A stretch of DNA of 64,000 bases from Sipunculus nudus (lineage: Eukaryota; Annelida; Sipuncula; Golfingiida; Sipunculidae), in assembly GCA_026874595.1 (NCBI GenBank), contig CM049322.1, forward strand, positions 21,985,400 through 22,049,399, in the 5' to 3' direction. A model generated the notes under the pieces. That model was given only the letters and a program-made list of their open reading frames with translations. It did not search any database and was not told the origin of the DNA. How positions within the stretch are numbered: position 1 is the stretch's first letter; the number at the start of each line of letters is the position of its first letter. This document shows positions 53,341 to 63,800 of this stretch, piece after piece. Position numbers and translations under genes: made by a program.

Positions 53341-56300
53341 TGATACATGATTGTACCCTCTTGGTATGTATACATATTCACTTTAACCAATTTATATAAT
53401 TTCAGATTTATTTACTGCTACAGAATTTTTTTGTTTTGTCATATATTGAAAACATTCGATCTATGACCTCATTTCCGATTTTTAATGTATAACTTTGATA
53501 ATTACCGGTACTTTAATTGTACACTAAGCTTGCATGCCATCTCTTTTTGTTAAAATATACATTTCTGTTATTGTTTCATATGGATTATATAATTGATCTT
53601 TTTAATACCTAATTATTATACATGTTTACCGGTCTGTTGTGCCATAGGAGTAGGGTTAATTTTTATATACCATGCACACTAAACCAAATAACGTTTAGAA
53701 TGTAGGTCTTGCATCACCTTTGCGTTGCAAAATCAATATTTTTTTATGTTTATACACTATACAAATAGATTATATTTATGGTGAGTTAATATAATGTTAT
53801 ATGCTTGGTATATGATCAGTCATATATTAAACACTTTGTTTAATGTTTTAAAATTTATTTAGTCTTACTTTCCATATGCATATACTGTATCAAAGATATT
53901 CCTTGCATGCAATTTTCTTTAATAAGATCCTATTCACATCGACCACTATGGTGGAAAATAGGCTATATAATCATGTATGTATTATTATTAAACCAGAAGG
54001 CTGGTTTGGTCAGCTGTTGGGCATACCCCCTGAGCGAGCTGGACCTTTCCAAATTAGGCAGACGTATATAGTTACACAAGGCCAGGTGTAGATGACCGAT
54101 AGAGTTGGGTTCTTCTGAATGAATCTTAGCAACATGCATGAGGCTGTAAGCATGAGACAGTTTATTCCAAAATAGCGTAGTCAGGACTATATAAAGTAAT
54201 TATTTAAAAATACATATTATCATATTTTATACGCAACAAAGCATAAGGTGGTACTCAGGTGTTGCCTCATTGTTCAAGTTGACTTGAGACGATTGTCAAT
54301 TTATTTATCAGTTATTTAGTATCCACAGGTAACATTAATGTTATGCATACAGAGATCACGTAACCCTTTTGCATTAATAGAACTTATCCGTGGGGCTGTT
54401 CCAGTGACCATTTTCGGTGATCCCTGACAGGACAAAGCATATTATATAATGTGTTTTGGGGTTGATCGGGAGATGCTGAACGGACGAGAGAGAGAGAGAG
54501 AGTGCGCGCTGGCTGAAAGGAATTTTGGGGAGGGACCGGGCCTCGGGTCCGGGGTAGGGTCACTCCAGATTCATAGAATAAAGAAAGTGAAATCGCAATC
54601 AGTTTTGTAGTCGATTGTTACAAGTCAAACAGCCGGTAATAGTGGCCGATGGTTGCAACTTATAATAGTATGCATTTAGTGTTATTCGTTGCTATGTTAA
54701 GATACTTTATTTTATTTTTAATGTATATATTATATGACGACCAATCAATCTATAAGTAATCGTACCGATTTAGACACATTGTATATAAGCCGTTCTAATC
54801 AACATCCATGTAGCCGACATTGTAAATTGATTTAACTATGCGGAAATCATTTAAGGCATCATTATCTTATATTTATATTATATTATTCTATTTTTTTATC
54901 TTTTTTTTAAATAGCTTTTGTGATTCATCTATCAGCCATCTATCAGTCTATAAATGTAAGCCAAACCTCCACTGCATAACAGCAATTTTGATGAAAGCAA
55001 CATCATAGTGTTTAGAAAATAAGTTGTTTATAATTTCATAGTTCTATCCGCGCTCTGTCAGGGTGTGAGCTGAAGTCATGCACGGTGTGGCGTCTGTCGT
55101 CTGTCTGTTAAAGGGAACTATTCACACACCTCCTGAAAACCTTTTACCTACTCCTGTATACACCAATATATATATATATATAGCTCTTCTAATAGCTAAA
55201 GCTCTTGCCAAAACGCTTGCATGTACACGTATATAATATGCGCAGGAAAAAGAATGGTTTTCTGAAACCAGTTATCCAGTGCTATTAAATTAAACCCACT
55301 AAATATGGCCGTAGTGAGCGGCAGGGTGTTTTTCAATCCTGTATGGAGGTTAATTATGTTGGCGTTCAGCGAACCCCAACATGAGCACCATTGTTAACCC
55401 AACGTCTCCCCTCCAACCCTGTTCTGCTAGACGCTTTTATTTGCCTTATTACCTCAAGGTCACGGCCCCTTGTGAGTGACATGATTTATGTTTAACAAGG
55501 AACCTTCGTAACAAGGACTACGTAACATTATTACGTTGTGAGAACGTTTCTGGTAGTTATAGTTCACACTGTTACGTAAAAACTACGTAATATTAATTAC
55601 TACGTAAGCACAACCAAACCACAACGTTGTTACTACGTTGTGACAAGGTAACATTGTTAGCTGGGCTGTAATTCAGAAGCGGATCCGCGGGGGGGGGGGG
55701 GGGTGTCCTCTTAGTTGTTACATAAGAGGGCGGCAAGTGCACACGTCTGAAATGTTGGCGAGGATTGAATCAGCCAGGACTTGGCAATGGTACAAAAGTG
55801 AGAAACGAACATATATAGAGGACAGTAAAATTAATGCGGAGAGAGTTTGGTGGCTCTTGGGTCCGTAACAGTGAAGAAAAGGCCACAAGTATAGGTCGTC
55901 ACCGGCCATGATGGTAGTATGAGGTATAATGACGCGAACCGTGTAGTAATGCAACCCTCACCACAGCATTATACCCATGGGTTCTACCATAGCAGCACTA
56001 ACACTGTATAGCATGTTTGTTGACAACACGGCTTGTTGAGACAAACCTTTTATTGGTCCGCAAACACATTTACCTTGCAAACATAATATAAGTAAAGTTA
56101 TAAAATGAAGCTTAATACAATTATATACACTAGCAGGCATGTTGACTTGTAGCTATTTACTAGTTTAACTCTCACGTTATCGAATATTTACACCTGCATG
56201 CACAATATTTAGGCCTATAATGTAAATTATAGGCCTAATGTTGTGTTTGGTCCTTATTAATCTTTTGTCATTTCATGTCATTTATATGTCAACAACGTCT

Positions 56301-56547
56301 GGTGCCATGTATACTGTATTTGTGACTCTTAGTAAAAGTTATATGTTATCTTTATCTACATGTCTTCAGGTCATACCAGTTAAAATAAAATTGGTTTCTT
56401 CTACAATCGCAGAAACAAACTAATTCAGTGATCAGTTTCAATTTTTTTGTTCTCCTCTTGGAGAGTGCCACTCGTTGCTGACTTCTTAAAGTTACTCATT
56501 ACAATCATAGCACTATTACTAAAAACATATTAAGATTAGGTGATCTT
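53341..56547. other. Intergenic region between the two genes
   Basis: No gene seen. It holds a GA run (54,486-54,502), a short TA run (55,168-55,182), the ACGTAA cluster and a G run (55,689-55,703). Confidence 0.55.
55500..55662. repeat. Cluster of ACGTAA/TACGTTGT motifs
   Basis: TACGTAA or its near variants occur about ten times in both orientations within 160 bp, ending GGTAACATTGTTAGCTGGG. The cluster looks like a palindrome-rich repeat family. I cannot name it. Confidence 0.6.
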
Positions 56548-57075
56548 TTATAATGAATGACTTGGCTTAGGTTCGATTTCAATGTCCATGTTCGGGCACG
56601 CCTTCTGTAGCATCCGCTTAATCTTATTCCTAATGTCTGTAGAGAAGTTGTTGTTGCTGAGGGACAAATTCTCCAGCTGCTTCAGTTTGTCAGTTTTCTT
56701 TGTAATCTTGAGCAGGTCATCACCTAAGCTGTTATCAGATAGGCCCAGCCGCCGCAGAGAAGGGCATTTGGGAATACATTGTATCAGCTTCAAAACTGTG
56801 TCAGCAAGCGCAATATGTTTCATCCATTCAGATCTAGTGTGTGTAACATTGACAGCCTTGGGAGGAAATTGGCCAATTGGTCCACACATCTCTTTTCTCA
56901 GATGCAGAATTTACATCAGTTTCTCTCACATCCCTTATGAACACCGGCACTAAATATACTTAAATCTAGATAAAAAAGTTATTTTTTTTGCGTCTTGGAT
57001 TTTTGCTGTCTGTCAATGGCTAATTCTATTTTGCTCCAGTCTACAAGGATCTATTTTACGCAAGTGAGTTTTTCG
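56548..57075 (-). pseudogene. NACHT-LRR relic: NACHT fragment joined to last LRRs
   Basis: Reading the minus strand, the relic starts at the end of a Walker A equivalent (KLTCVK), meets an in-frame TAG at 57053-57051, then gives ILVDWSKIELAIDR, which parallels KILLDWSRVTLGRID of the intact gene. A TAA follows at 56981-56979. Next comes VPVFIRDVRETD, parallel to VIPIFLRDIRKNE. Around 56,870-56,915 it jumps to LPRLSMLHTLDLNG, parallel to the LPKLRKLHTLELNG repeat near residue 752. About 680 residues are missing between these points. A one-base loss changes GGATGTGAA to a TGA (56822-56820). The remainder (CPSLRRLGLSDNSLGDD to CPNMDIEIEP) is again open and closely matches the intact C-terminus. 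It is a dead paralogue with an internal deletion. Confidence 0.85.
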
Positions 57076-58155
57076 ATATGTTGACAATCCCAAACGGGCC
57101 TGTGAACATACATGTATGCACAATAGAACTATAGTCCCGAGCTTGAGATCAATGTTTATGAATAACAAAAAGGTCGCATTCCGGTCTTTGTCGAAGGAAG
57201 TTCGGCTGTTTTTGATATATGGTACTCCCCCCTCCCCCCCTGTAATGAGGAGAGCAAGGAAAATAACTTAATATTTTGTGTAAATGAAAAATTATTGATG
57301 ATCATAGCGGCTGTGTCACTGCGCGTATAATAACTTTTAAAATGAGGTATGGCACAGCGTCATACGCAGCGTGGTTACGGAGAACACTGAGGACAAAGGT
57401 GAAGCAAATTCTTTTTTTAAGTATTAGAAGGTCACAACCGCGTCGCATTATGAGTCGTAGGCATGCCATAACCTGCTGACAGTTATTGGCTTGAAAGCGT
57501 ATTAAGTTTGGGGTGACATCTTGGTATCACTTTCCAACTGCAGACTTGTATATTACATTTTATTGACGAACACCGTGTTCTTCGACACATATATACGTAA
57601 TTTAAACGTTATTATAACTGATTTATTGATTCATTATAAGAGTGCCTTGAAGTTATAATTGTAAAAGATATGTGTGTAATAGATATGTTGCGTAGCGTAA
57701 GGTCCATCGCTAACCAATGCATTACATCACTTATTACTAAAGGGCTTTGATAAATGCAGGGCATAGTTCAAGGTGGCCACACTAGGCCATGAAAATTTGC
57801 GGTACGTTTTTTTTTCTTTAAATATTTTTATGAGGCCCGCCGTCAATAATATCTATGATGTATAGGCCTCTAGCTTTGATTAACTCGCTATTCATTAAAG
57901 ATTTGTGATTGGTTCATATTTAACAAACCATAAGGCTAACTATTTAGAATTTTTAATTGGCTTATGAATGTTCACTTCTTCCTTTTTTTTAGTATTCATA
58001 AATAAAATTAAACAAAACGTTAAGTGTAAATTTCCTGTCTTATTATGTAGATATAGGTAGAAAACATTTTCAGTAATTCAAAATTATATATTGTGGCACG
58101 AGCTCAACGTACGGCCGAGCTGTTGTAAGACACTTAATAGTCACACCTCACTTAG
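57076..58155. other. Region between the relic and the intact NACHT-LRR gene
   Basis: No further NACHT-LRR pieces are visible here on the minus strand. AT-rich, no gene seen. Confidence 0.5.
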
Positions 58156-58222
58156 TCAACCACCTCGGAAGTGCGACCACTTTATCGTAGTCCCTTTATG
58201 GGTCGTAATTCCGAGGTTTTAC

Positions 58223-58224
<2 letters not shown>
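58156..58224. mobile_element. Small hairpin MITE with CAGTAAAACCTCGG end
   Basis: The right end on the minus strand reads CAGTAAAACCTCGGAATTAC after a TA. The left arm CACCTCGGAAGTGCGACC pairs with it in inverted orientation. It lies beside a TA/GA microsatellite. Confidence 0.5.

Positions 58225-58228
<4 letters not shown>

Positions 58229-58302
<74 letters not shown>
58229..58302. repeat. (TA)n then (GA)n
   Basis: TA run to about 58,263, then GA to 58,301. Confidence 0.95.
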
Positions 58303-58305
<3 letters not shown>

Positions 58306-59154
58306 ATAGCCATACTGATTCGTTGTACAGTGAGATAGAACATAATACACAGTATCGACTTTCCTGTGGATTCATGTTCTGTATATATGGTTTATATTTT
58401 TAGTCGTGAATAATACACAACGTAATAATGTTATAATCGTACCCATTCCCTGGAACTAGGCTCTTTATATATTTCTTGAATATTTTTAGGTTACAACATT
58501 ATTCTATCCTTAAACTTAGGGAGTCCACGCTGACCTGAAAACAAGAGATAATACTGTAAACGGTTAAACTCCATAATATTATAGTCCCTGCCTCAATAAT
58601 ACTAAATGTTAAATTACAAGATGTCAATATGAAAGAAAAGATAGTTTTCTACAACAATTGCACTATTCCCCATCTACACACTCAACCACAGTCACCCATA
58701 CCCAAATGCATTAGTATGTATGACACAAATACCTTTTCTATGCAAAATAAATCATTTTAATAAGGCGGATAAACGACACAACATTGTAAAAAAGGTATCA
58801 AGCCAGGCGATTCATTTAATGTATAATCTAAATTAAACTCAGTCACAATAAATCATATGTATGGACAGAAAATGCTAAGTACAAGGTAAAGATATTTAAA
58901 AACCAGGCGGTCTACGGAACATCAGGTGCACACCAGATCCCACAGTGGTAAGAATGAAACCATTGAGCAATGTACAAGGCTGTTGTCCTGGTAAGTCCAG
59001 TACTTAAACTACAGTCAAATGTCAACATTTTCTCTGTCTGGTAAATGAGGTAAGTTTAAACATGACGGTATTCTTCCTGGAATCTGAGATAGATTTAACC
59101 ATTAAAGTGTATCCTGTGGAGTCCGTGAATGTCAGTTAATGTTCCTGGTGTACT

Positions 59155-61728
59155 CTATCTGATGTGAGTTACTTCTATTTTCAGGTCTGGACACGTTTTC
59201 AATATCATCCGCTCTAATTTTTCGCTCGTTTCTCTAGAGAATTCGTTGTCTTTGAAGGACAGTTGCTCCAACTTCGTAAGCTTGTCAGTCATCTTTGTAA
59301 CCCTGACGATGTCGTCGCCGAGACCGTTCTCGGAAAGACCCAGTTTTTTTAGAGAAGGGCATTCAGAGACAGACTGAATCAGATTCAAAACCAGCTCACT
59401 ATTTACAATTTCACATCCGTTCAGTTCTAGTGTGTGCAGCTTTCGCAATTTAGGAAGGACTCCGGCAATCGTGATCACACTTTCTTTTCCTATTTTGTTG
59501 TCACTGAAGTCTAAGACCTTGACCTTACGGGCAGATGGCAAGCAATTAATAAACTTGTTCCAGGTGTTGCCGTCATCACAACCGCAGCTCACTAAATACA
59601 GCTCCTCCAATGCTTTGAACCTTGATAAGTTTTTACCAAAGTACTCCAGACTCTGCTGGTGTAGACTGTCCCTGCCGACGTCTAATATTCCGAGAGCTGG
59701 TAGCCTTGCTATAGAAGACAAAAATTCATTTTGAGGCTCTGGGTGTTCATCTTGATTATCAAACATTCTCAGTTCTTTTAGTTTCGAGAGTGACTCCACC
59801 AAAGTGGCCATGCTTTTGACACAGTCCTGTTTAGCATTATTTCCACTCAGATTTAACACTTGAATATTAACTTGACCCTTCAACTTCTCTGAAAAAGTCT
59901 TCCATGTTTCTGACGAAGAACATCCACACTCGGCAAGAACTAATTCTTGGAATTTCGGAAGGCTAGTTACCGCACCAGCTATATGGGCAACTGTTTCAAG
60001 GGATAGCAAGCACGAGCGACATTGCATTGACCGGAGTTTGGTGACTTCATCAATATTTTTCAGCAAACGATATAAGCCTTCTGATTCTGTTCCTGCTTGA
60101 AAGTTGTTGATGGTAAACTGCTTCAGCTGCGAAAAACTTGGAAGAAGCGAGTGTAATTCGTCCGGCATGTCGCCGTATCCTTCGAAGCCTAATGATGGAA
60201 GCATGACCCGATAAACATGGAGCTCCCTTAGATTTGACGCCTTCAGGAATCTTATGTAGTTAATGCCCTTTAGCTGACTGCAATTTAATGTGAGATTTGT
60301 GACCTTTTCAGCCGGCATCTTGAAGAATCTGGTATATGTACTTGCTTGATGGGCAGGTGTGATCTCTATGTCGATCACTGGAGGGAGCGATACCGACGCC
60401 TCTTTATTTTCATCCATCCACGTCAACAGAAAATCCACTCTCTCTTTCACTGACTCTGTTTTCCATCCTCTGATTGTTTTCACAACATATTCTCGCATGT
60501 TTTCTCCACCTAATCCGGCTACGAAGGTGATTATCATCCTGGCTTCCTGCAGACGTTCCTGTGAAGAACAGAAAGTTGTTAATACGTCCAAGGCTTCCTT
60601 GTCTTTGCTCTGTACTATGTAAAACGCTGTAAAGAACTCTTGAATGGTGCGGTGATGAAATCTGACGTACTGTGTATCTGTGGACTTATAATCTTTTACA
60701 AAGAAGCCCAATCGAAAGGCGACATTTTCCCTAATTTCCTTTCTCACTTGCTTAATGGAAAAGGTTAGATTAAGCTTTTGTTTCTTCAGCCCATTGAGTG
60801 CAAATTTACCTATATCCAACAATTCCTTCATAAAAGTGTTGTATATATTTTCGGTATTCAAATCCACGTCAAGTATGGAATATTTTTTGCCGTATCGTGC
60901 ACACATGTACCTAACAAAGTCTTTGTAGAATCCTGTGACGGTGTCAGAGAGTTCCTCCTTTTTTTCCCACAACACGCACATCAGCAGCAATATGGCGGGG
61001 ATCCGACTCATCTGACTCAGGTCATTTTCTTCTTCCTTTTGTAAACATCTTTCTATGTCAGCGTCCGAACTCCTATGTGTCTCGTTCAGTTTATTGTCTT
61101 TCTCTTCCTCTGGAGTTGCCTGACTTGTCGTCTTGTGTCCTGGAATCTTTACTTTCGGACTTATCTTCTCAAGCAGCCCCGAAATTTTAGCCTCTGCGCC
61201 AGGTTTTTTTCGAAAAAACTTCTTCACATAAGTCTCCACGCTTTCTTGAGAAAATCCGAGCAAATCTATCTTCAGGTCCGCCTTACCCCTATCGCCGTGT
61301 AGATGACAGGAATACGGCGCCCGGCATGTGATGATAATATTCACGCCCGGATATCGATATCCCTTCACGATCTCTACAATTTCCTTACACTCGTCCTCCC
61401 AGAACTCATCGTAACCTTCGAGGATCAACAGAGTCTGTTTCCAGTCTTTTGAAATAGCTGACCATAGATCTTTTATTAATGGATTTACCTGTTTTCTAAC
61501 TGCTTGCTCTAGGGTTTCATTTTTTCTTATATCTCTTAGGAAAATAGGTATAACATACTGAAACTTCTGCCACAGCTCCCCGAGTTCCTTCCCACAATCT
61601 GTGTTTTGGTCAATCCGCCCCAGCGTTACTCGACTCCAGTCTAATAATATTTTCTTCACCAGAGTGGTCTTCCCAGTACCAGCTTCGCCATGAACAAGTA
61701 CTCTCCTTGGCATCTGTCCGTCTTTGTC
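59155..61728 (-). CDS. NACHT-LRR gene: last exon with NACHT, winged helix and LRRs
   Basis: This 2,574-nt terminal exon encodes 857 residues. Numbered from its internal Met at 61713: Walker A GEAGTGKTT (9-17), Walker B LLILEGYDEFWED (95-107, with Glu where many NACHTs have Asp), a sensor-like IIITCRAP (126-133), a charged low-complexity insert (about 187-232), an 'RIPAILLLMCVLW' helix (237-249), and the winged-helix motif FHHRTIQEFFTAFY (352-365). LRRs run from about 474 to the end, with recognisable units at LRELHV, FQELVLAECG, IQVLNLSGNN, LKELRMFDN, LGILDVG, LEELYLVSCG, VKVLDFSDN, LHTLELNGC, LKKLGLSENGLGDD and LEQLSFKDNEF. Carrying NACHT and all LRRs on one exon suits tandem duplication of the unit. 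Confidence 0.92.
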   Translation of the reverse strand, partial: DKDGQMPRRVLVHGEAGTGKTTLVKKILLDWSRVTLGRIDQNTDCGKELGELWQKFQYVIPIFLRDIRKNETLEQAVRKQVNPLIKDLWSAISKDWKQTLLILEGYDEFWEDECKEIVEIVKGYRYPGVNIIITCRAPYSCHLHGDRGKADLKIDLLGFSQESVETYVKKFFRKKPGAEAKISGLLEKISPKVKIPGHKTTSQATPEEEKDNKLNETHRSSDADIERCLQKEEENDLSQMSRIPAILLLMCVLWEKKEELSDTVTGFYKDFVRYMCARYGKKYSILDVDLNTENIYNTFMKELLDIGKFALNGLKKQKLNLTFSIKQVRKEIRENVAFRLGFFVKDYKSTDTQYVRFHHRTIQEFFTAFYIVQSKDKEALDVLTTFCSSQERLQEARMIITFVAGLGGENMREYVVKTIRGWKTESVKERVDFLLTWMDENKEASVSLPPVIDIEITPAHQASTYTRFFKMPAEKVTNLTLNCSQLKGINYIRFLKASNLRELHVYRVMLPSLGFEGYGDMPDELHSLLPSFSQLKQFTINNFQAGTESEGLYRLLKNIDEVTKLRSMQCRSCLLSLETVAHIAGAVTSLPKFQELVLAECGCSSSETWKTFSEKLKGQVNIQVLNLSGNNAKQDCVKSMATLVESLSKLKELRMFDNQDEHPEPQNEFLSSIARLPALGILDVGRDSLHQQSLEYFGKNLSRFKALEELYLVSCGCDDGNTWNKFINCLPSARKVKVLDFSDNKIGKESVITIAGVLPKLRKLHTLELNGCEIVNSELVLNLIQSVSECPSLKKLGLSENGLGDDIVRVTKMTDKLTKLEQLSFKDNEFSRETSEKLERMILKTCPDLKIEVTHIR

Positions 61729-62706
61729 CTGTAATTAATTAGAGTTATAAGTTGTAACCACGCATTAGACCAAATTATTTCCTTTCTCTTGGTATACACT
61801 GCACATAAACGTATCGATATCTCAGTTTTTGTATTGATACTAACAAAATTTATGAAACCGATACTTTTTTATTTTGTTTAAATTAAGATCTCGGCTTGCT
61901 TTAAATTCAATTTCACCCATCAGGGATGCACCCGAGATTCAAAACTCAATATATTATAAATATTACTGCATATCTGGGCAATATTATCCTACCGGTTTGA
62001 AAATGGCGGTATAATGTTGTACAGCAGGACATATTGGGTCAATGGAGCGGTCTTGTCGGCTCCATGTCATTTCGGTGAAGATTTCGTCAAAGTCCATCTT
62101 AACTTCCTCATCTAGAAAGGTCCATAGCTCAATCTGCTTGTGTGAATAAAGAAGGTATTCCGCCAGCTCTTTTCTCACTCTGTCTAACTCTGTGAAAAAG
62201 AAAGAGGCACATCTTGTCATGTGATTATCTCGTGTCCTAAATTGATTATATTTTTATACTACGTATATTCATCTGTCTTTTATCATTATGAGGCCCTTTC
62301 CTTTCAGAAACATCGGTCTGTAGCCGTGGCATCATGCTCTATTTGGGCATTTGTTAAATAAGTCCTGAAATGTATAAATTGGATACTTTCTTTTTCTACA
62401 GTAAAGTTAGAACTCGCCAAACATACACGCATCCGCAGGACCATTTCTAGGTACTTCCTGATCTCGTTGGCAGCTTAACTTTAAAACAAGGCGCTTGAAA
62501 GAAGAGCGGCTGCCACGGTGCATCTACACAAACTAGAAATTATAATTGTAGACACTTAGGCTTGAGAATAAAATATCCGCGGCCTATATTTACACGCAGA
62601 CTGGTACAGTTGTCGGGTGCATGATTATATGTAGAATAGGTACTGCTACCTTGCGGTAAATTGTTTAACTTTTTATGGTTCTCAGACAGCCATGCTTAAC
62701 AATATA

Positions 62707-62740
<34 letters not shown>

Positions 62741-63800
62741 AGTAACGTCTGTCTAGACTTACGCTTTAATGGTTTATTTTACATATTTTAGTGACAAACA
62801 TAAATTATAAATGGCTGCCAGGAATAATTTTGTAATACATTGTTAATTGTGTGTACATAATTTTACCATCGTCACTTAGTTCCTTGGAAGGTGAAGTTGA
62901 AGAATCGTTATTTTCCACGTTATCGGCCAAGGGTATGGTTTCTTCAAATGTTATCTCTTCATCCCCTTGCTTCCTTCTCTTTTGCTCTCTGCTGCACTTT
63001 TCTATCATAGGTAGACGACCCTTTCAATGTCATTAAGCAATGTTCTGATTAAGAATCTTGATACATGCTCGAAAACCTATTGCTTTCTGTTATTTAATGT
63101 GGATCTGTGATGTTCATATTATCTTACAATTTATTGAAAATGGTACATTTGAAGGTACGAAAAGAACGAAAAATGTACAAACTGGTTTCATGTCTCGAAT
63201 GAATGAAAATTTTCTTGAAAGTGTAATAAAAGAATTCACTATAGATACCCGCCAACAATCGAAAAATATTTTGCTTTTGGTTGTGTTTTGATACAAACAT
63301 ACACAGAAGACTGCGCATATATTAGTATATGAAGAAACAGTCATTGAAAGTCGCAACCAGAAAAACAATTTGTTAACTAAAGTTTGCATCAATAATGTGC
63401 TTACAGTATCGATAATCTGAAAACAAATAATACTCACCCTCTTATATAATACAAATATCACAACAACAACAACCGGCATAACAACACCTAAGGAAACACC
63501 CAGCGCGGTACCCAGCACTGTGGGAAAATTTGACATACATACGTTGATCGATTGGAAAATATATATCAATCACCAACTTCTGGTTCAATTTGAAAAGGCA
63601 GTGATAGAATAATATCAATCTGATATAATGCAAACATGTGACATAATGGATTTCAATTTTATATAGTGTTCAATTTCAATTAATTCAAAATAAATGGAGA
63701 ATTTTTTTCAGTCAAGTGTTACCTTTACTGTCCCGGTCAGGTTCCGTAGTTTCAGATACCGTGGTTGTCAGATCAGATCGATATGACGTGGAACGGATCA
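59155..63800 (-). CDS. Membrane-anchored NACHT-LRR receptor (3' part; 5' end beyond the window)
   Basis: Five exons join in one open frame: 63800-63723, 63517-63438, about 62996-62867, 62189-61993 and 61728-59155. Together they hold 1,019 codons including the stop. Domain order is a Ser/Thr-rich stalk, one transmembrane helix, a basic stop-transfer segment, an acidic low-complexity linker, a helical pre-NACHT region, NACHT with Walker A and B, winged helix, then a ladder of leucine-rich repeats to the C-terminus. NACHT-LRR proteins are innate sensors that oligomerise on ligand binding. The hydrophobic exon suggests this one sits in a membrane with NACHT-LRR in the cytosol. The start codon, and any signal peptide or ectodomain, are not in the window. 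The acceptor of the third exon is the least certain junction, because its polypyrimidine tract is poor. A relic paralogue lies 2 kb downstream. Confidence 0.8.
61993..62189 (-). CDS. NACHT-LRR gene: pre-NACHT helical exon
   Basis: This 197-nt exon lies between a CTTTTTCACAG acceptor and a CCG|GTAGGA donor. It encodes ELDRVRKELAEYLLYSHKQI, then a segment with VKMDFDEIFTEMTW. This resembles the conserved region just before NACHT in many animal NLRs, where a '...hxxhYVDL...' strand precedes Walker A. The first two bases complete a Glu codon with the previous exon, and it ends in phase 0. Confidence 0.75.
62708..62740. repeat. A run of about 31 bases
   Basis: Poly(A) on the plus strand inside an intron of the NACHT-LRR gene. 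No retroposed body or flanking duplication is visible. Confidence 0.9.
62867..62996 (-). CDS. NACHT-LRR gene: basic/acidic cytosolic linker exon
   Basis: The donor is clear (GATG|GTAAAA, phase 1). The acceptor is inferred at GAAAAG|TGC, because that one keeps the frame from the transmembrane exon. Other AG sites nearby are possible, for example GAGAG|CAA. The peptide starts basic (REQKRRKQ) and turns acidic and Ser-rich (LADNVENNDSSTSPSKELSD). It looks disordered and has no recognised domain. Confidence 0.6.
63438..63517 (-). CDS. NACHT-LRR gene: transmembrane exon
   Basis: This 80-nt exon lies between a TTTTCCCACAG acceptor and an AGG|GTGAGT donor. It encodes a hydrophobic run of about 23 residues, GTALGVSLGVVMPVVVVVIF, then VLYKR. 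A Gly/Val-rich helix ending in Lys-Arg looks like a single-pass segment with a cytosolic stop-transfer side facing the NACHT domain. Confidence 0.7.
63723..63800 (-). CDS. NACHT-LRR gene: juxtamembrane stalk exon
   Basis: This 78-nt exon lies between a TTTTCCAG acceptor and a GTAACA donor, phase 1 at both ends. It encodes a Ser/Thr/Asp-rich stretch, SDLTTTVSETTEPDRDSK, typical of an extracellular stalk that could carry O-glycans. There is no intact ATG upstream in frame within the exon, so at least one more exon lies further 5'. Confidence 0.6.

Noticed and set aside
56582-56953. Plus-strand frame of 123 codons
   Set aside because: It is the antisense of the NACHT-LRR relic; the minus-strand reading has clear homology.
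59432-61302. Several plus-strand frames of 75-100 codons
   Set aside because: Antisense shadows of the NACHT-LRR exon.
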